Source: Huaxiibacter chinensis
GTDB lineage: Bacteria; Pseudomonadota; Gammaproteobacteria; Enterobacterales; Enterobacteriaceae
Assembly: GCF_022171985.1 (NCBI RefSeq)
Contig: NZ_JAJVHF010000002.1
Coordinates: forward strand, 372,001-436,000
Direction of reading: 5' to 3'
Length of the DNA: 64,000 nucleotides
The notes below the pieces were generated by a model. It was not told where the DNA came from and did no database searches. It saw only the letters and a program-made list of their open reading frames with translations. The translations under genes and the position numbers were made by a program. Shown in pieces: positions 39,152 to 49,086 of the stretch. The first letter of the stretch is position 1; each line of letters opens with the position of its first letter.

Positions 39152-40453
39152 ATGTCACACTACACGCGGCCGTTGAACCGTCAGGATTACAAAACCCTCA
39201 CACTTGCCGCCCTGGGCGGTGCGCTGGAGTTTTACGACTTCATCATCTTTGTCTTCTTCGCCTCCGTTGTGGGTGCGCTTTTCTTCCCGACGGATATTCC
39301 GGAATGGCTGCGTCAGGTGCAAACCTTCGGCATCTTTGCCGCCGGCTATCTTGCACGTCCGCTGGGTGGGATCATCATGGCGCACTTTGGCGACCTGGTC
39401 GGACGCAAAAAGATGTTCACCCTGAGTATCCTGCTGATGGCGGTACCGACCCTGGCGATTGGCCTGCTGCCAACCTATGCATCAATGGGGATTCTGGCGC
39501 CGGTGTTACTGCTGCTGATGCGTATTCTGCAAGGCGCCGCCATCGGCGGAGAAGTACCGGGTGCGTGGGTATTTGTCGCTGAGCATGTGCCGGTGCGTCG
39601 TATTGGCATTGCCTGCGGAACGCTCACCGCGGGGTTGACGGTGGGGATCCTGCTCGGTTCGGTGGTCGCGACCCTGGTGAATACCAGCATGACCCCAGAA
39701 GCGGTGCACGCCTGGGGCTGGCGAATTCCTTTCCTGCTGGGCGGGGCCTTTGGTCTGGTGGCGATGTATTTACGCCGCTGGCTGCAGGAAACACCGATCT
39801 TCCTTGAGATGCAGCAACGCAAAGCGCTGGCGCAGGAACTGCCGGTAAAGGCGGTGGTGGTCCATCACAAAAAAGCCGTCGTGGTCTCGATGTTGCTGAC
39901 CTGGCTGCTCTCTGCGGGCATTGTTGTGGTGATTTTGATGTCACCCGTCTGGCTGCAAAAGCAGTTTGGATTTGCCCCGGCGCTGACGCTGCAGGCCAAC
40001 AGTATTGCAACCATAATGCTCTGTGTGGGCTGCCTGATAGCGGGCCTGGCCGTGGATCGTTTTGGTTCAAGCCGGACGTTTATTGTCGGTAGCCTGTTAC
40101 TGGCGGGATCGAGCTGGACGTTTTATCACCTGGTGGGAAGCCACCCTGAACAGCTGTTTTTGTTGTATGGCATGGTGGGGCTGTGCGTTGGCGTGGTGGG
40201 TGCCGTGCCGTATGTTATGGTGCGCGCGTTTCCGGCGGAGGTTCGCTTCACCGGGATCTCGTTTTCCTACAATGTTTCCTACGCCATTTTCGGCGGATTA
40301 ACCCCGATTGCCGTGACGTTACTGATGGGGGTCTCACCGATGGCACCCGCATGGTACGTGCTGGCGCTGGCGCTTATGGGGATGGGAATCGGAGTCTGGT
40401 TACACAGAGAGCGCCATCAATGGATGGCGCAAACGCCTGTTAACGAGAGCTGA
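39152..40453 (+). CDS. MFS transporter, MHS (metabolite:H+ symporter) type
   Basis: 433 residues with about twelve membrane segments. The first cytoplasmic loop holds the major facilitator motif GDLVGRKKMF, and the segment ALGGALEFYDFIIFVFFAS plus RILQGAAIGGEVPGAWVFVAEH is typical of the MHS group that includes citrate, shikimate and betaine/proline symporters. The substrate cannot be read from sequence. It is not at this place in E. coli K-12. It ends overlapping the 3' end of the convergent iron-binding protein gene by 14 bases. Confidence 0.88.
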   Translation: MSHYTRPLNRQDYKTLTLAALGGALEFYDFIIFVFFASVVGALFFPTDIPEWLRQVQTFGIFAAGYLARPLGGIIMAHFGDLVGRKKMFTLSILLMAVPTLAIGLLPTYASMGILAPVLLLLMRILQGAAIGGEVPGAWVFVAEHVPVRRIGIACGTLTAGLTVGILLGSVVATLVNTSMTPEAVHAWGWRIPFLLGGAFGLVAMYLRRWLQETPIFLEMQQRKALAQELPVKAVVVHHKKAVVVSMLLTWLLSAGIVVVILMSPVWLQKQFGFAPALTLQANSIATIMLCVGCLIAGLAVDRFGSSRTFIVGSLLLAGSSWTFYHLVGSHPEQLFLLYGMVGLCVGVVGAVPYVMVRAFPAEVRFTGISFSYNVSYAIFGGLTPIAVTLLMGVSPMAPAWYVLALALMGMGIGVWLHRERHQWMAQTPVNES

Positions 40454-41567
40454 CGCTCAGGATAATTGTGTCATCCGGGATCCGGGTGAACTGTTTAATC
40501 AGGGCGTGGAAATCCGCCAGCGGATCCACGTCCGCAAACTGCGCGGGGTAAAATGTTTTACTCAGGATTTCGATGGCAATGATGTTATAGGGGTTGTTGT
40601 AGAAGTGATGATACACCGCCCCGGTGTGTCCTTTGACCACGGCAGGAATGCTGCTCACCCCCTGGCGGGAAAGCAGTGCATTAAACGCCATCTGCACCTC
40701 TTTTGGATCCACGTTATACCCAAATGGGATCACCGCCGTGCCTTTACCCGGCCTTTTCGAGCCTGTCATCAGGTAGTAATCCGGGTTCATCGAGATAATT
40801 TTTTCGACTGAGATAGTGCCGGTCGCGCCAGGTAACAGCTGCGAACCTATGTTAATACCGCCCGCCGCTTCCACGAGACCACCCCAACCGTTACGCGCAT
40901 GGGTAAAGCAGCAGCCGTTATCCAGCCCGCCCACACCGGCAATGGGTTCAATAAACACCAGCGGTTTTTTGCTGAGGTTGGCCAGACGCTGGTGGATCAT
41001 ATCCAGACGCTGCTGATAGAAATCGATGTAGGCCTGCGCGCGGTCAGTCTGCCCCATCACCTTGCCTAACAGGGCGATGCTTGGCAGGGTGTTTTCGACC
41101 GGATGCAGTTCATAATCAACAAACACCACCGGAATATGCAGTGCCTCAAGCTTCGCCAGCACGCCGGTCTGTACGAGCGACGGTTTGGCGCGAAGCTGGG
41201 CGATCATCAGATCGGGCTGGCGGGAGATCACCGTTTCCAGGTCGACATTTCCCTGGTCGGAAAACTTCATGTCGAGGATCTTTTCCGCGTCTGGCCATTT
41301 ACGTTTCAGGACGTTCCAGGTCTCGGAATCCTGTTTCTTTGGCAGATTGTTCCACGCTACCACGTTGGCAAAAGGATTATCGCGGGCCAGCAGGGCGAGC
41401 GCGAAGATATCCCGTCCGTCCTGCAAAATAATGCGTTGCGGTTTGTGCTCAATGGTGACGGTACGGTTATCCAAATCTTTAACCGTGACTGGCCAGTCTC
41501 CGGCCTGGGCCAGCAGGGGCAAAAGTAAGAAGGCCAGACCGGCCGCGATGCGTGTTTTTAGCGTCAT
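40440..41567 (-). CDS. Iron-siderophore-type ABC transporter, periplasmic binding protein
   Basis: 375 residues with a signal peptide ending LLAQA (about 22). The mature protein has the class III binding-protein fold: VTVKDLDNRTVTIEHKPQRIILQ at the N-terminus, QPDLMIAQL in the middle and a long bridging helix. It resembles FecB/BtuF-type proteins for ferric siderophores, heme or cobalamin. It is the last gene of a permease-ATPase-binding protein operon. The Fur box upstream of the operon favours an iron ligand. The exact ligand is unknown, and no TonB-dependent receptor lies nearby. Confidence 0.85.
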   Translation of the reverse strand: MTLKTRIAAGLAFLLLPLLAQAGDWPVTVKDLDNRTVTIEHKPQRIILQDGRDIFALALLARDNPFANVVAWNNLPKKQDSETWNVLKRKWPDAEKILDMKFSDQGNVDLETVISRQPDLMIAQLRAKPSLVQTGVLAKLEALHIPVVFVDYELHPVENTLPSIALLGKVMGQTDRAQAYIDFYQQRLDMIHQRLANLSKKPLVFIEPIAGVGGLDNGCCFTHARNGWGGLVEAAGGINIGSQLLPGATGTISVEKIISMNPDYYLMTGSKRPGKGTAVIPFGYNVDPKEVQMAFNALLSRQGVSSIPAVVKGHTGAVYHHFYNNPYNIIAIEILSKTFYPAQFADVDPLADFHALIKQFTRIPDDTIILSVSSR

Positions 41568-41583
41568 ATCTTTCTCATTATTT

Positions 41584-42360
41584 TTACAGCGTTAATCCAT
41601 CGACCACCACATGCGGCAGTCCGCGAGAGCAGTATTCAACGCGGCCATCCACGCCGTATACCGTTGCCAGGCTGGCGGCGTTCACCACCTCTTCCGGTAA
41701 CCCACTGGCAATCAATTCGCCCTCTTTCAGCATCATCGCGTAGTGCGCGTGGCGCAGGGCAATATTGATGTCGTGGATCACCACCACGGTGACGATATTG
41801 CGCAACCGGGTTTCACGGGCGACGATATCCATCACGTGGAACTGATAGTTAAGATCGAGAGCGCTTAACGGCTCGTCCAGCAACAGCAGATCCGGTTCGC
41901 GAATCAACGACTGCGCAAGGCCAATCAGCTGTTTTTGCCCACCGGAAAGCTGATCGAGGAAGCTCATTGCCAAATGGGCGACCCCCAGTTTTTCGAGAAT
42001 GGCATAGGCTTCATGTTCTACGTTCTGATGCTGTTCACTGCCGCTGGCGCGGCGGGCAACAATCACCGATTCAAGCGCATGCAGATGCACCCCCTGCGGC
42101 AGGGATTGCGGTAAATAGACCACCTTTTGTGCCCGCTTCACGGACGGCATCGTCATAAGATCGTCGCCATTGAGCATCAACTCCCCCTGTGCAGGGTTCA
42201 GGTCTGCAAGGGCGCGCAGGAGGGTCGATTTACCTGAACCATTTGGCCCCAGCAGGGCGGTAATTTGCCCGCGAGGAAGCAGCGGCGTGCTGAGGCCCTG
42301 TATGATCTTCTTCTTGCGATAACCCGTTTGCAGGTCATGAATGCGCAGTCCGTCGCTCAT
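41584..42360 (-). CDS. Iron-siderophore-type ABC transporter, ATPase
   Basis: 258 residues. Walker A GPNGSGKST, Q-loop region VVYLPQSLPQ, signature LSGGQKQL and Walker B LLLLDEPLSALD mark a complete ABC ATPase of the FecE/FepC type. It overlaps the start of the operon with the permease by four bases (ATGA-type coupling) and precedes the binding protein by 16 bases. It powers import of the ligand captured by the product of 40440-41567. Confidence 0.9.
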   Translation of the reverse strand: MSDGLRIHDLQTGYRKKKIIQGLSTPLLPRGQITALLGPNGSGKSTLLRALADLNPAQGELMLNGDDLMTMPSVKRAQKVVYLPQSLPQGVHLHALESVIVARRASGSEQHQNVEHEAYAILEKLGVAHLAMSFLDQLSGGQKQLIGLAQSLIREPDLLLLDEPLSALDLNYQFHVMDIVARETRLRNIVTVVVIHDINIALRHAHYAMMLKEGELIASGLPEEVVNAASLATVYGVDGRVEYCSRGLPHVVVDGLTL

Positions 42361-43430
42361 ACGTTCCCCCGATTACGAATTATGATGCTGAGGAAGAACG
42401 GCACGCCGACCAGCGAGGTCACAATGCCGACGGGAATGATGACGCCAGACACGATGTTTTTTGACATCACCGATGCCAGAGAGAGCACCAGCGCGCCGAT
42501 GAGCATGCTGCCGGGCAGATAAAAACGGTGATCTTCGCCGAACATCATGCGCGAGATGTGTGGGGCGACCAGGCCGATAAAGCCTACCGGACCCACAAAG
42601 GCCACCGTCAGGGATGAAATAATGCTGATTCGGAGCAGCGTGGCCATACGCAGCTTCTTCACGTTGATGCCAAAACTGACCGCACGATCTTCACCCAGAC
42701 GCAGCGCGGTGAGTTTCCAGGCATTTTTCAGCGACAGCGGCACGATAATGACCAGCGCGACGGCCAGTATTGCCAGCTTATCCCACGAGGCGCGTGCGAG
42801 GCTGCCCATCGTCCAGAAGACCAGCCCCTGCAACGTATCTTCGCTGGCGACAAATTGCAGGATCGAGATCAGTGCGTTGAAGGTAAAGACCAGTGCGATA
42901 CCAAACAGCACCACCCCCGAGGTGGCTACTCGGGTCCAGCGGCTTATACCGTCGAGAATAAAGCAGGCCAGCAGCGCGAAGACAAACGCATTGGCGGGAA
43001 TGACCCACTTATCGTCGATGCCAGGAAGGCCTAATCCAAGCACAATCGCCAGCGCTGCGCCAAAGGAGGCGGCAGATGACACGCCCAGGGTAAACGGACT
43101 GGCGAGGGGATTATTCAGGATGGTCTGCATTTCTGCTCCTGCCAGCCCCAGCGCTATGCCCACGGCGATAGCCATGAGCGCAAACGGCAAACGAATATCC
43201 CAGACGATGACGCGCGTACCCGCCTCCGCAGCCGCCGGATGGATTAACGTGTGCCAGAGCGTGGGAAGGGAGATGCCGGAGGGACCGAGGGTAAAGTCGA
43301 GAAGCAGGGAGCAAAGGATGAAAAGCAAAATGACGCCTGCGAGTGCGTAACGACGCCAGATGACCCGACGGTAACGGGAAATAAGGGTGGATTCGTCAGG
43401 CTTTACCCTGGCGACAAGGCTGGTATTCAT
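42357..43430 (-). CDS. Iron-siderophore-type ABC transporter, FecCD-family permease
   Basis: 357 residues with about ten membrane segments, the BtuC/FecCD fold. The RLPFALMAIAVGIALGLAGAEMQTILNNPLASPFTLG region is the conserved family signature, and GLVAPHISRMMFG near the C-terminus forms the ATPase-coupling loop. Only one permease gene is present, so it should act as a homodimer. It is the first gene of the operon, with a Fur-type palindrome 108 bases upstream. Confidence 0.9.
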   Translation of the reverse strand: MNTSLVARVKPDESTLISRYRRVIWRRYALAGVILLFILCSLLLDFTLGPSGISLPTLWHTLIHPAAAEAGTRVIVWDIRLPFALMAIAVGIALGLAGAEMQTILNNPLASPFTLGVSSAASFGAALAIVLGLGLPGIDDKWVIPANAFVFALLACFILDGISRWTRVATSGVVLFGIALVFTFNALISILQFVASEDTLQGLVFWTMGSLARASWDKLAILAVALVIIVPLSLKNAWKLTALRLGEDRAVSFGINVKKLRMATLLRISIISSLTVAFVGPVGFIGLVAPHISRMMFGEDHRFYLPGSMLIGALVLSLASVMSKNIVSGVIIPVGIVTSLVGVPFFLSIIIRNRGNV

Positions 43431-43537
43431 TGGATAACCTTATGCGACACAACAGATCCTGTTACCTCCCACCCTTCCTGTGGAGAGCACTGCATGATGT
43501 CCGATATCCGGGAGCGATCCGGTGACCATATTTAAAA

Positions 43538-43552
43538 TGATAATGCTTATCA
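43538..43552 (-). promoter_or_regulatory. Fur box upstream of the iron ABC operon
   Basis: TGATAATGCTTATCA has perfect TGATAA/TTATCA arms around TGC and matches the core of the Fur consensus GATAATGATAATCATTATC. It lies 108 bases before the permease start in the spacer shared with satP. Confidence 0.75.
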
Positions 43553-43636
43553 ATTCATTAATAAGGTTATGACGGTTCTATTGATGGATTGTTTGAGGTC
43601 TGGTGGAAAAGTATTCAAATCGGAGCGGGGGAGAGA

Positions 43637-43658
43637 CGTGCCTGCGAGCGCAGGCACG
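43637..43658. other. Hairpin after satP
   Basis: CGTGCCTGC pairs perfectly with GCAGGCACG around GAGC, 13 bases beyond the satP stop. No T-run follows on the minus strand; it may protect the mRNA end or terminate weakly. Confidence 0.5.
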
Positions 43659-43670
43659 TTAAGAACTGGC

Positions 43671-44237
43671 TTAGTGTTGCTCACCGATCGGCAGAATAGT
43701 GCGACCAAACTGCTCGTTCAGCACTTCACCCATTGCCAGGTAGATAGCGCTTGCGCCACACACCAGACCAATCCAGCCGGCAACGTGAACAATACCCTCG
43801 TTATCCACCAGATGGCCAATCGCCAGCAGGGCGAACAGCACGGTCAGGCTCAGGAAGACGAACTGCAGCGCGCGGTTAGCTTTAAGGGTGCCGAAGAACA
43901 TAAACAGCGTGAAGACACCCCACAGACCAAGGTATACGCCCAGGAAGTGAGCGTTAGCCGCGTCTGCCAGGCCCATTTTAGGCATCAGCAGAATCGCAAC
44001 CAGGGTCAGCCAGAATGAACCGTAAGAGGTAAATGCCGTTAAACCGAAGGTGTTGCCTTTTTTATATTCCAGCAGACCCGCAAAGATTTGTGCGATACCG
44101 CCGTAAAAAATGCCCATCGCCAGGATAATGCCATCCATCGGGAACATCCCGATGTTGTGCAGGTTCAGCAGAATGGTGGTCATGCCAAAACCCATCAGGC
44201 CCAGCGGAGCCGGATTAGCCAACTTAGTGTTGCCCAT
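43671..44237 (-). CDS. satP: SatP (YaaH), acetate/succinate:H+ symporter
   Basis: 188 residues, equal to E. coli SatP. It is a six-helix inner membrane protein of the AceTr/GPR1-FUN34-YaaH family. The family signature NPAPLGLMGFGMTT lies at residues 8-21. It imports acetate and succinate with protons and works as a hexameric channel-like complex. It is transcribed away from dnaK across a 295-bp spacer. Confidence 0.95.
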   Translation of the reverse strand: MGNTKLANPAPLGLMGFGMTTILLNLHNIGMFPMDGIILAMGIFYGGIAQIFAGLLEYKKGNTFGLTAFTSYGSFWLTLVAILLMPKMGLADAANAHFLGVYLGLWGVFTLFMFFGTLKANRALQFVFLSLTVLFALLAIGHLVDNEGIVHVAGWIGLVCGASAIYLAMGEVLNEQFGRTILPIGEQH

Positions 44238-44379
44238 AAGTCCTCAAAAAATCATCATTAATATGGTGAAATGGTTAAACCCGCGTCAATTCTCCCTGAC
44301 GGGGCGCGGCATCATAATGGGCCCCGATCGTCGCGTCTATGATCTCATCAGGGTGAAATTAAAATATTTTTTATCATTG

Positions 44380-44411
44380 CCCCTTGATGGATGCCGTTGC
44401 GACCCCATTTA
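44380..44411 (+). promoter_or_regulatory. dnaK heat-shock (sigma-32) promoter
   Basis: CCCCTTGAT (44380-44388) and CCCCATTTA (44403-44411) match the sigma-32 -35 and -10 elements with 14 bases between CTTGAT and CCCCAT. They are nearly identical to the E. coli dnaK P1 region. The start codon is about 120 bases downstream. Confidence 0.88.
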
Positions 44412-44532
44412 GTAGTCAACCGCAGTGTGTGGACCTGAAAAAAAGCCAATCTGGACAGTTGAAAAAGCACCTTCTGCCCTTATTACAGGTACACAACCAC
44501 ATGTTGACTGAATTTTTAGTGGAGACGTTTAG

Positions 44533-46452
44533 ATGGGTAAAATTATTGGTATCGACCTGGGTACTACCAACTCTTGTGTAGCGATTATGGACGGCACAAC
44601 GGCACGCGTGCTGGAGAACGCCGAGGGCGATCGCACCACGCCTTCTATCATTGCGTATACCCAGGATGGTGAAACTCTGGTTGGTCAGCCGGCTAAACGT
44701 CAGGCAGTGACAAACCCGCAGAACACCCTGTTCGCGATTAAACGCCTGATTGGTCGCCGCTTCCAGGACGAAGAAGTCCAGCGTGATGAAGCCATCATGC
44801 CGTACAAAATCATCGGTGCTGATAACGGTGATGCGTGGATCGACGTGAAAGGTCAGAAAATGGCGCCTCCGCAGATCTCTGCTGAAGTGCTGAAAAAAAT
44901 GAAGAAAACGGCTGAAGATTATCTGGGCGAACCAGTAACTGAAGCGGTTATCACCGTACCGGCTTATTTCAACGATGCGCAGCGTCAGGCAACCAAAGAT
45001 GCTGGCCGTATTGCCGGTCTGGAAGTCAAACGTATCATCAACGAACCAACCGCAGCGGCGCTGGCCTACGGTCTGGATAAAGAAGTGGGCAACCGTACTA
45101 TCGCGGTTTACGACCTCGGTGGCGGTACTTTCGATATCTCTATTATCGAAATCGACGAAGTTGACGGCGAGAAAACCTTCGAAGTTCTGGCGACCAACGG
45201 TGATACCCACCTGGGTGGTGAAGACTTCGATAGCCGTATGATCAACTACCTCGTTGACGAGTTTAAGAAAGATCAGGGCATTGACCTGCGTAACGATCCG
45301 CTGGCCATGCAGCGCCTGAAAGAAGCCGCTGAAAAAGCGAAGATTGAACTGTCTTCCGCTCAGCAGACCGACGTGAACCTGCCGTACATCACTGCAGATG
45401 CGTCTGGTCCTAAACACATGAACATCAAAGTGACCCGTGCGAAACTGGAAAGCCTGGTTGAAGACCTGGTGAACCGTTCCATCGAGCCGCTGAAAGTCGC
45501 ACTGCAGGATGCTGGCCTGTCCGTCTCTGACATCCAGGACGTTATCCTGGTCGGTGGTCAGACGCGTATGCCAATGGTTCAGAAGAAAGTGGCTGAATTC
45601 TTTGGTAAAGAGCCACGTAAAGACGTTAACCCGGACGAAGCTGTTGCTATCGGCGCCGCTGTTCAGGGTGGTGTGTTGACCGGTGAAGTGAAAGACGTAT
45701 TGCTGCTGGACGTTACCCCGCTGTCTCTGGGTATCGAAACCATGGGTGGCGTTATGACGCCGCTTATCAGCAAAAACACCACCATCCCGACCAAGCACAG
45801 CCAGGTGTTCTCTACCGCTGAAGACAACCAGTCTGCGGTAACCATCCATGTGCTGCAGGGTGAGCGTAAACGTGCTGCGGATAACAAAGATCTGGGCCAG
45901 TTTAACCTCGACGGTATCAGCCCGGCTCCGCGCGGCATGCCTCAGATTGAAGTCACCTTCGACATCGATGCTGACGGTATTCTGCATGTGTCTGCAAAAG
46001 ACAAAAACAGCGGTAAAGAGCAGAAGATCACCATCAAGGCTTCTTCTGGTCTGAACGAAGAAGAGATCGAAAAAATGGTCCGTGACGCAGAAGCGAATGC
46101 CGAATCTGACCGTAAGTTCGAAGAGCTGGTTCAGACCCGTAACCAGGGTGACCATCTGCTGCACAGCACCCGCAAGCAGGTTGAAGAAGTGGGCGAGCAG
46201 CTGCCAGCGGACGACAAAGCCGCTATCGAGACTGCACTGAGCGCGCTGGAAACTTCTCTGAAAGGAGAAGACAAAGCGGACATCGAAGCGAAGATGCAGG
46301 AGCTGGCACAGGCTTCTCAGAAGCTGATGGAAATCGCTCAGCAGCAGCATGCACAGCAGCAGGCAGGTGCAGGCGCTGATGCTTCTCAGAACAACGCGAA
46401 AGACGACGACGTTGTCGATGCTGAGTTCGAAGAAGTTAAAGACAAAAAATAA
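44533..46452 (+). CDS. dnaK: Hsp70 chaperone DnaK
   Basis: 639 residues, one more than E. coli DnaK. The ATPase domain (1-385) has the phosphate loops [16 protein letters not shown] and [13 protein letters not shown]. The linker [19 protein letters not shown] leads into the substrate-binding domain, and the disordered tail ends EFEEVKDKK. It folds and disaggregates proteins with DnaJ and GrpE and inactivates sigma-32. Codon use is that of a highly expressed gene. dnaJ follows after 84 bases. Confidence 0.98.
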   Translation: MGKIIGIDLGTTNSCVAIMDGTTARVLENAEGDRTTPSIIAYTQDGETLVGQPAKRQAVTNPQNTLFAIKRLIGRRFQDEEVQRDEAIMPYKIIGADNGDAWIDVKGQKMAPPQISAEVLKKMKKTAEDYLGEPVTEAVITVPAYFNDAQRQATKDAGRIAGLEVKRIINEPTAAALAYGLDKEVGNRTIAVYDLGGGTFDISIIEIDEVDGEKTFEVLATNGDTHLGGEDFDSRMINYLVDEFKKDQGIDLRNDPLAMQRLKEAAEKAKIELSSAQQTDVNLPYITADASGPKHMNIKVTRAKLESLVEDLVNRSIEPLKVALQDAGLSVSDIQDVILVGGQTRMPMVQKKVAEFFGKEPRKDVNPDEAVAIGAAVQGGVLTGEVKDVLLLDVTPLSLGIETMGGVMTPLISKNTTIPTKHSQVFSTAEDNQSAVTIHVLQGERKRAADNKDLGQFNLDGISPAPRGMPQIEVTFDIDADGILHVSAKDKNSGKEQKITIKASSGLNEEEIEKMVRDAEANAESDRKFEELVQTRNQGDHLLHSTRKQVEEVGEQLPADDKAAIETALSALETSLKGEDKADIEAKMQELAQASQKLMEIAQQQHAQQQAGAGADASQNNAKDDDVVDAEFEEVKDKK

Positions 46453-46477
46453 TCGCCCTTTGAACGGGTAATTACTG

Positions 46478-46510
46478 GCACGGGCGAAGAGGTTTCCTCT
46501 CCGCCCGTGC
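46478..46510 (+). other. dnaK-dnaJ intercistronic hairpin (Tpke11-like position)
   Basis: GCACGGGCG (46478-46486) pairs with CGCCCGTGC (46502-46510), with an inner AGAGG/CCTCT stem. E. coli has the small RNA Tpke11 in this spacer, so a processed RNA is possible. No expression can be shown from sequence. Confidence 0.5.
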
Positions 46511-46536
46511 ACGCATGTTAGGGGCTGAAAAAACCA

Positions 46537-47685
46537 ATGGCAAAGCAAGATTATTACGAGATTTTGGGCGTTTCCAAAACAGCGGAAGAGCGCGAAATCA
46601 AAAAGGCGTACAAGCGCCTGGCCATGAAATTTCACCCGGACCGTAATCAGGGTGACAAAGAGGCCGAAGCCAAATTTAAAGAAATCAAAGAAGCGTATGA
46701 AATTCTGACCGACGCGCAAAAACGTGCTGCCTACGATCAATACGGCCATGCCGCATTTGAACAGGGCGGTATGGGTGGCGGTGGTTACGGCGGCGGCGGC
46801 TTTGGTGGCGGCGGCGCTGATTTTGGCGATATCTTTGGCGACGTTTTTGGCGACATCTTCGGTGGTGGGCGTGGACGTCAGCGCGCGTCGCGCGGCGCGG
46901 ATCTGCGCTACAACATGGATCTGACGCTGGAAGAAGCCGTACGCGGCGTGACCAAAGAGATCCGTATTCCTACGCTCGAAGAGTGTGACGTCTGCCACGG
47001 CAGCGGCGCGAAAGCGGGAACCAAGCCACAGACCTGTCCAACCTGTCACGGTTCTGGCCAGGTGCAGATCCGTCAGGGATTCTTTGCCGTGCAGCAGGCG
47101 TGTCCTCACTGTCATGGTCGCGGCACGCTGATTAAAGATCCTTGCAACAGCTGCCACGGTCATGGTCGCGTTGAGAAAACGAAAACCCTGTCCGTGAAAA
47201 TTCCGGCAGGCGTCGATACCGGTGACCGCATTCGTCTGACGGGTGAAGGTGAGGCCGGTGAGCAGGGCGCACCAGCAGGCGATCTGTACGTTCAGGTTCA
47301 GGTTAAGCAGCACGCTATTTTCGAGCGTGAAGGCAATAACCTTTACTGTGAAGTGCCGATCAACTTTGCTATGGCCGCGCTCGGTGGCGAAATTGAAGTG
47401 CCAACGCTTGATGGGCGTGTGAATCTGAAAGTGCCAGGTGAAACGCAGACCGGTAAATTGTTCCGTATGCGTGGCAAAGGCGTGAAATCCGTCCGGGGTG
47501 GCGCGCAGGGAGACCTGCTTTGCCGCGTGGTCGTGGAAACGCCAGTTAGCCTTAACGATAAGCAGAAACAGCTCCTGAAAGAGCTGCAGGAAAGCTTCGG
47601 TGGCCCGACGGGTGAGAAAAATAGCCCACGCTCTAAAAGCTTCTTCGACGGCGTCAAAAAATTCTTCGATGACCTGACCCGCTAA
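46537..47685 (+). CDS. dnaJ: Hsp40 co-chaperone DnaJ
   Basis: 382 residues; E. coli DnaJ has 376, the extra length being in the glycine-rich region. The J-domain (1-70) has the HPD motif in [12 protein letters not shown] Gly/Phe stretch (about 75-110) follows. Four zinc-binding CxxCxGxG repeats ([32 protein letters not shown]) and two C-terminal beta domains complete it. It delivers clients to DnaK and stimulates its ATPase. A strong terminator lies after its stop. Confidence 0.97.
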   Translation: MAKQDYYEILGVSKTAEEREIKKAYKRLAMKFHPDRNQGDKEAEAKFKEIKEAYEILTDAQKRAAYDQYGHAAFEQGGMGGGGYGGGGFGGGGADFGDIFGDVFGDIFGGGRGRQRASRGADLRYNMDLTLEEAVRGVTKEIRIPTLEECDVCHGSGAKAGTKPQTCPTCHGSGQVQIRQGFFAVQQACPHCHGRGTLIKDPCNSCHGHGRVEKTKTLSVKIPAGVDTGDRIRLTGEGEAGEQGAPAGDLYVQVQVKQHAIFEREGNNLYCEVPINFAMAALGGEIEVPTLDGRVNLKVPGETQTGKLFRMRGKGVKSVRGGAQGDLLCRVVVETPVSLNDKQKQLLKELQESFGGPTGEKNSPRSKSFFDGVKKFFDDLTR

Positions 47686-47711
47686 GCCTTTAGCTATAAT
47701 CATCCCAAAAG

Positions 47712-47737
47712 CCCGGAAGCAATTCCGGGTTTTTTTT
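47712..47737 (+). terminator. dnaKJ terminator
   Basis: CCCGGAA (47712-47718) pairs with TTCCGGG (47723-47729) around GCAA and is followed by eight T: a canonical rho-independent terminator. Confidence 0.93.
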
Positions 47738-47852
47738 CGCAAAAATGCTCGGTAAAACTGAGCTTAGACTCAATATTAAACTGTTTTTGCCGAGTTATTT
47801 GTCCTGTTATGATGGTTTTTACGAGGTATTGTCGTAAATAAGGATGATTTAA

Positions 47853-49028
47853 GTGAAATTACTACAACGTTTCTTCAGCAACGAAGCCTCGGGCGGTATC
47901 GTGCTGATCGTGGCCGCAGCACTGGCTATGGTGCTGGCGAACCTGGGATCAACCCAGGGAATTTATCATGCGTTTCTGGAAACGCCGGTTGAGCTGCGCG
48001 TGGGCGCGCTCGAAATTAATAAAAACATGCTGCTGTGGATTAACGACGCCCTGATGGCGGTCTTTTTCCTGCTGGTAGGTCTGGAAGTGAAACGTGAACT
48101 GGTGCTTGGCTCGCTTGCCAGCCGCCAGCGCGCCGCTTTCCCGGTTATTGCGGCCATCGGCGGTATGGTGGTTCCCGCACTGCTTTATCTGGCTTTTAAC
48201 TATCAGGACCCGATTGCGCGACAGGGCTGGGCCATTCCCGCGGCAACAGATATTGCCTTTGCGCTGGGCGTGCTGGCGCTGCTCGGAAGCCGGGTCCCCA
48301 CGGCTCTGAAGATTTTCCTGATGGCGCTGGCAATTATCGATGACCTCGGCGCGATCGTTATCATTGCGCTTTTCTATACCAGCGACCTGTCGATCCTGTC
48401 ACTCACCGTTGCCGCTTGTGCTATTGCGGTTCTGGCGCTGCTGAATCTGCTTAACGTGCGCCGCATTGGGATTTACATTCTGGTGGGGGTGGTGTTGTGG
48501 ACCGCGGTGCTGAAATCGGGCGTTCACGCGACGCTGGCGGGCGTGATTATTGGCTTCCTGATCCCGCTGAAAGAGCAGAACGGTAAATCACCGGCTAAAC
48601 AGTTAGAACATATCTTGCACCCGTGGGTCGCGTTTATGATTTTGCCGCTGTTTGCATTTGCCAACGCAGGCGTGTCGCTAAAAGGCGTGACCCTCGAAGG
48701 GCTGACCGGCATGTTGCCCCTGGGTATTATCGCTGGCCTGTTTATCGGTAAGCCGCTGGGGATCAGCCTGTTCTGCTGGCTGGCCGTTAAGCTCAAACTG
48801 GCTTCGTTGCCGCACGGCACCACTTTCCGCCAGATTATGGCCGTGGGTATACTGTGCGGTATTGGCTTCACCATGTCGATTTTCATCTCGACGCTGGCGT
48901 TCGCTTCAGTGGATCCTGAGCTTATCGTCTGGGCGAAACTCGGTATCCTGACCGGCTCGCTGCTTGCGGCGTTTGTTGGCTATACCTTACTCAGGGTAAA
49001 GTTATCCGGTGAGGCGCAGCCCGCTTAA
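47853..49028 (+). CDS. nhaA: Na+/H+ antiporter NhaA
   Basis: 391 residues; E. coli NhaA has 388. It exchanges two protons for one sodium ion and is the main defence against sodium at alkaline pH. The ion-binding aspartate pair is in [11 protein letters not shown] (Asp163/164 region), and the conserved lysine lies in [23 protein letters not shown] helices. It has twelve membrane segments. It starts at GTG with AAGGATG upstream. nhaR follows with about 58 bases between. Unlike E. coli K-12, no hokC or insertion sequence separates dnaJ from nhaA. Confidence 0.96.
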   Translation: MKLLQRFFSNEASGGIVLIVAAALAMVLANLGSTQGIYHAFLETPVELRVGALEINKNMLLWINDALMAVFFLLVGLEVKRELVLGSLASRQRAAFPVIAAIGGMVVPALLYLAFNYQDPIARQGWAIPAATDIAFALGVLALLGSRVPTALKIFLMALAIIDDLGAIVIIALFYTSDLSILSLTVAACAIAVLALLNLLNVRRIGIYILVGVVLWTAVLKSGVHATLAGVIIGFLIPLKEQNGKSPAKQLEHILHPWVAFMILPLFAFANAGVSLKGVTLEGLTGMLPLGIIAGLFIGKPLGISLFCWLAVKLKLASLPHGTTFRQIMAVGILCGIGFTMSIFISTLAFASVDPELIVWAKLGILTGSLLAAFVGYTLLRVKLSGEAQPA

Positions 49029-49086
49029 TCGAAACAGGGGAGAGAGCTGAGACTCTCTCCCGACATCACGCTCAGGGAGAGAAGGC

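Noticed and set aside
43569..44018. 149-codon plus-strand frame opposite satP
   Set aside because: Fully antisense to satP with no motifs; rejected as a shadow.
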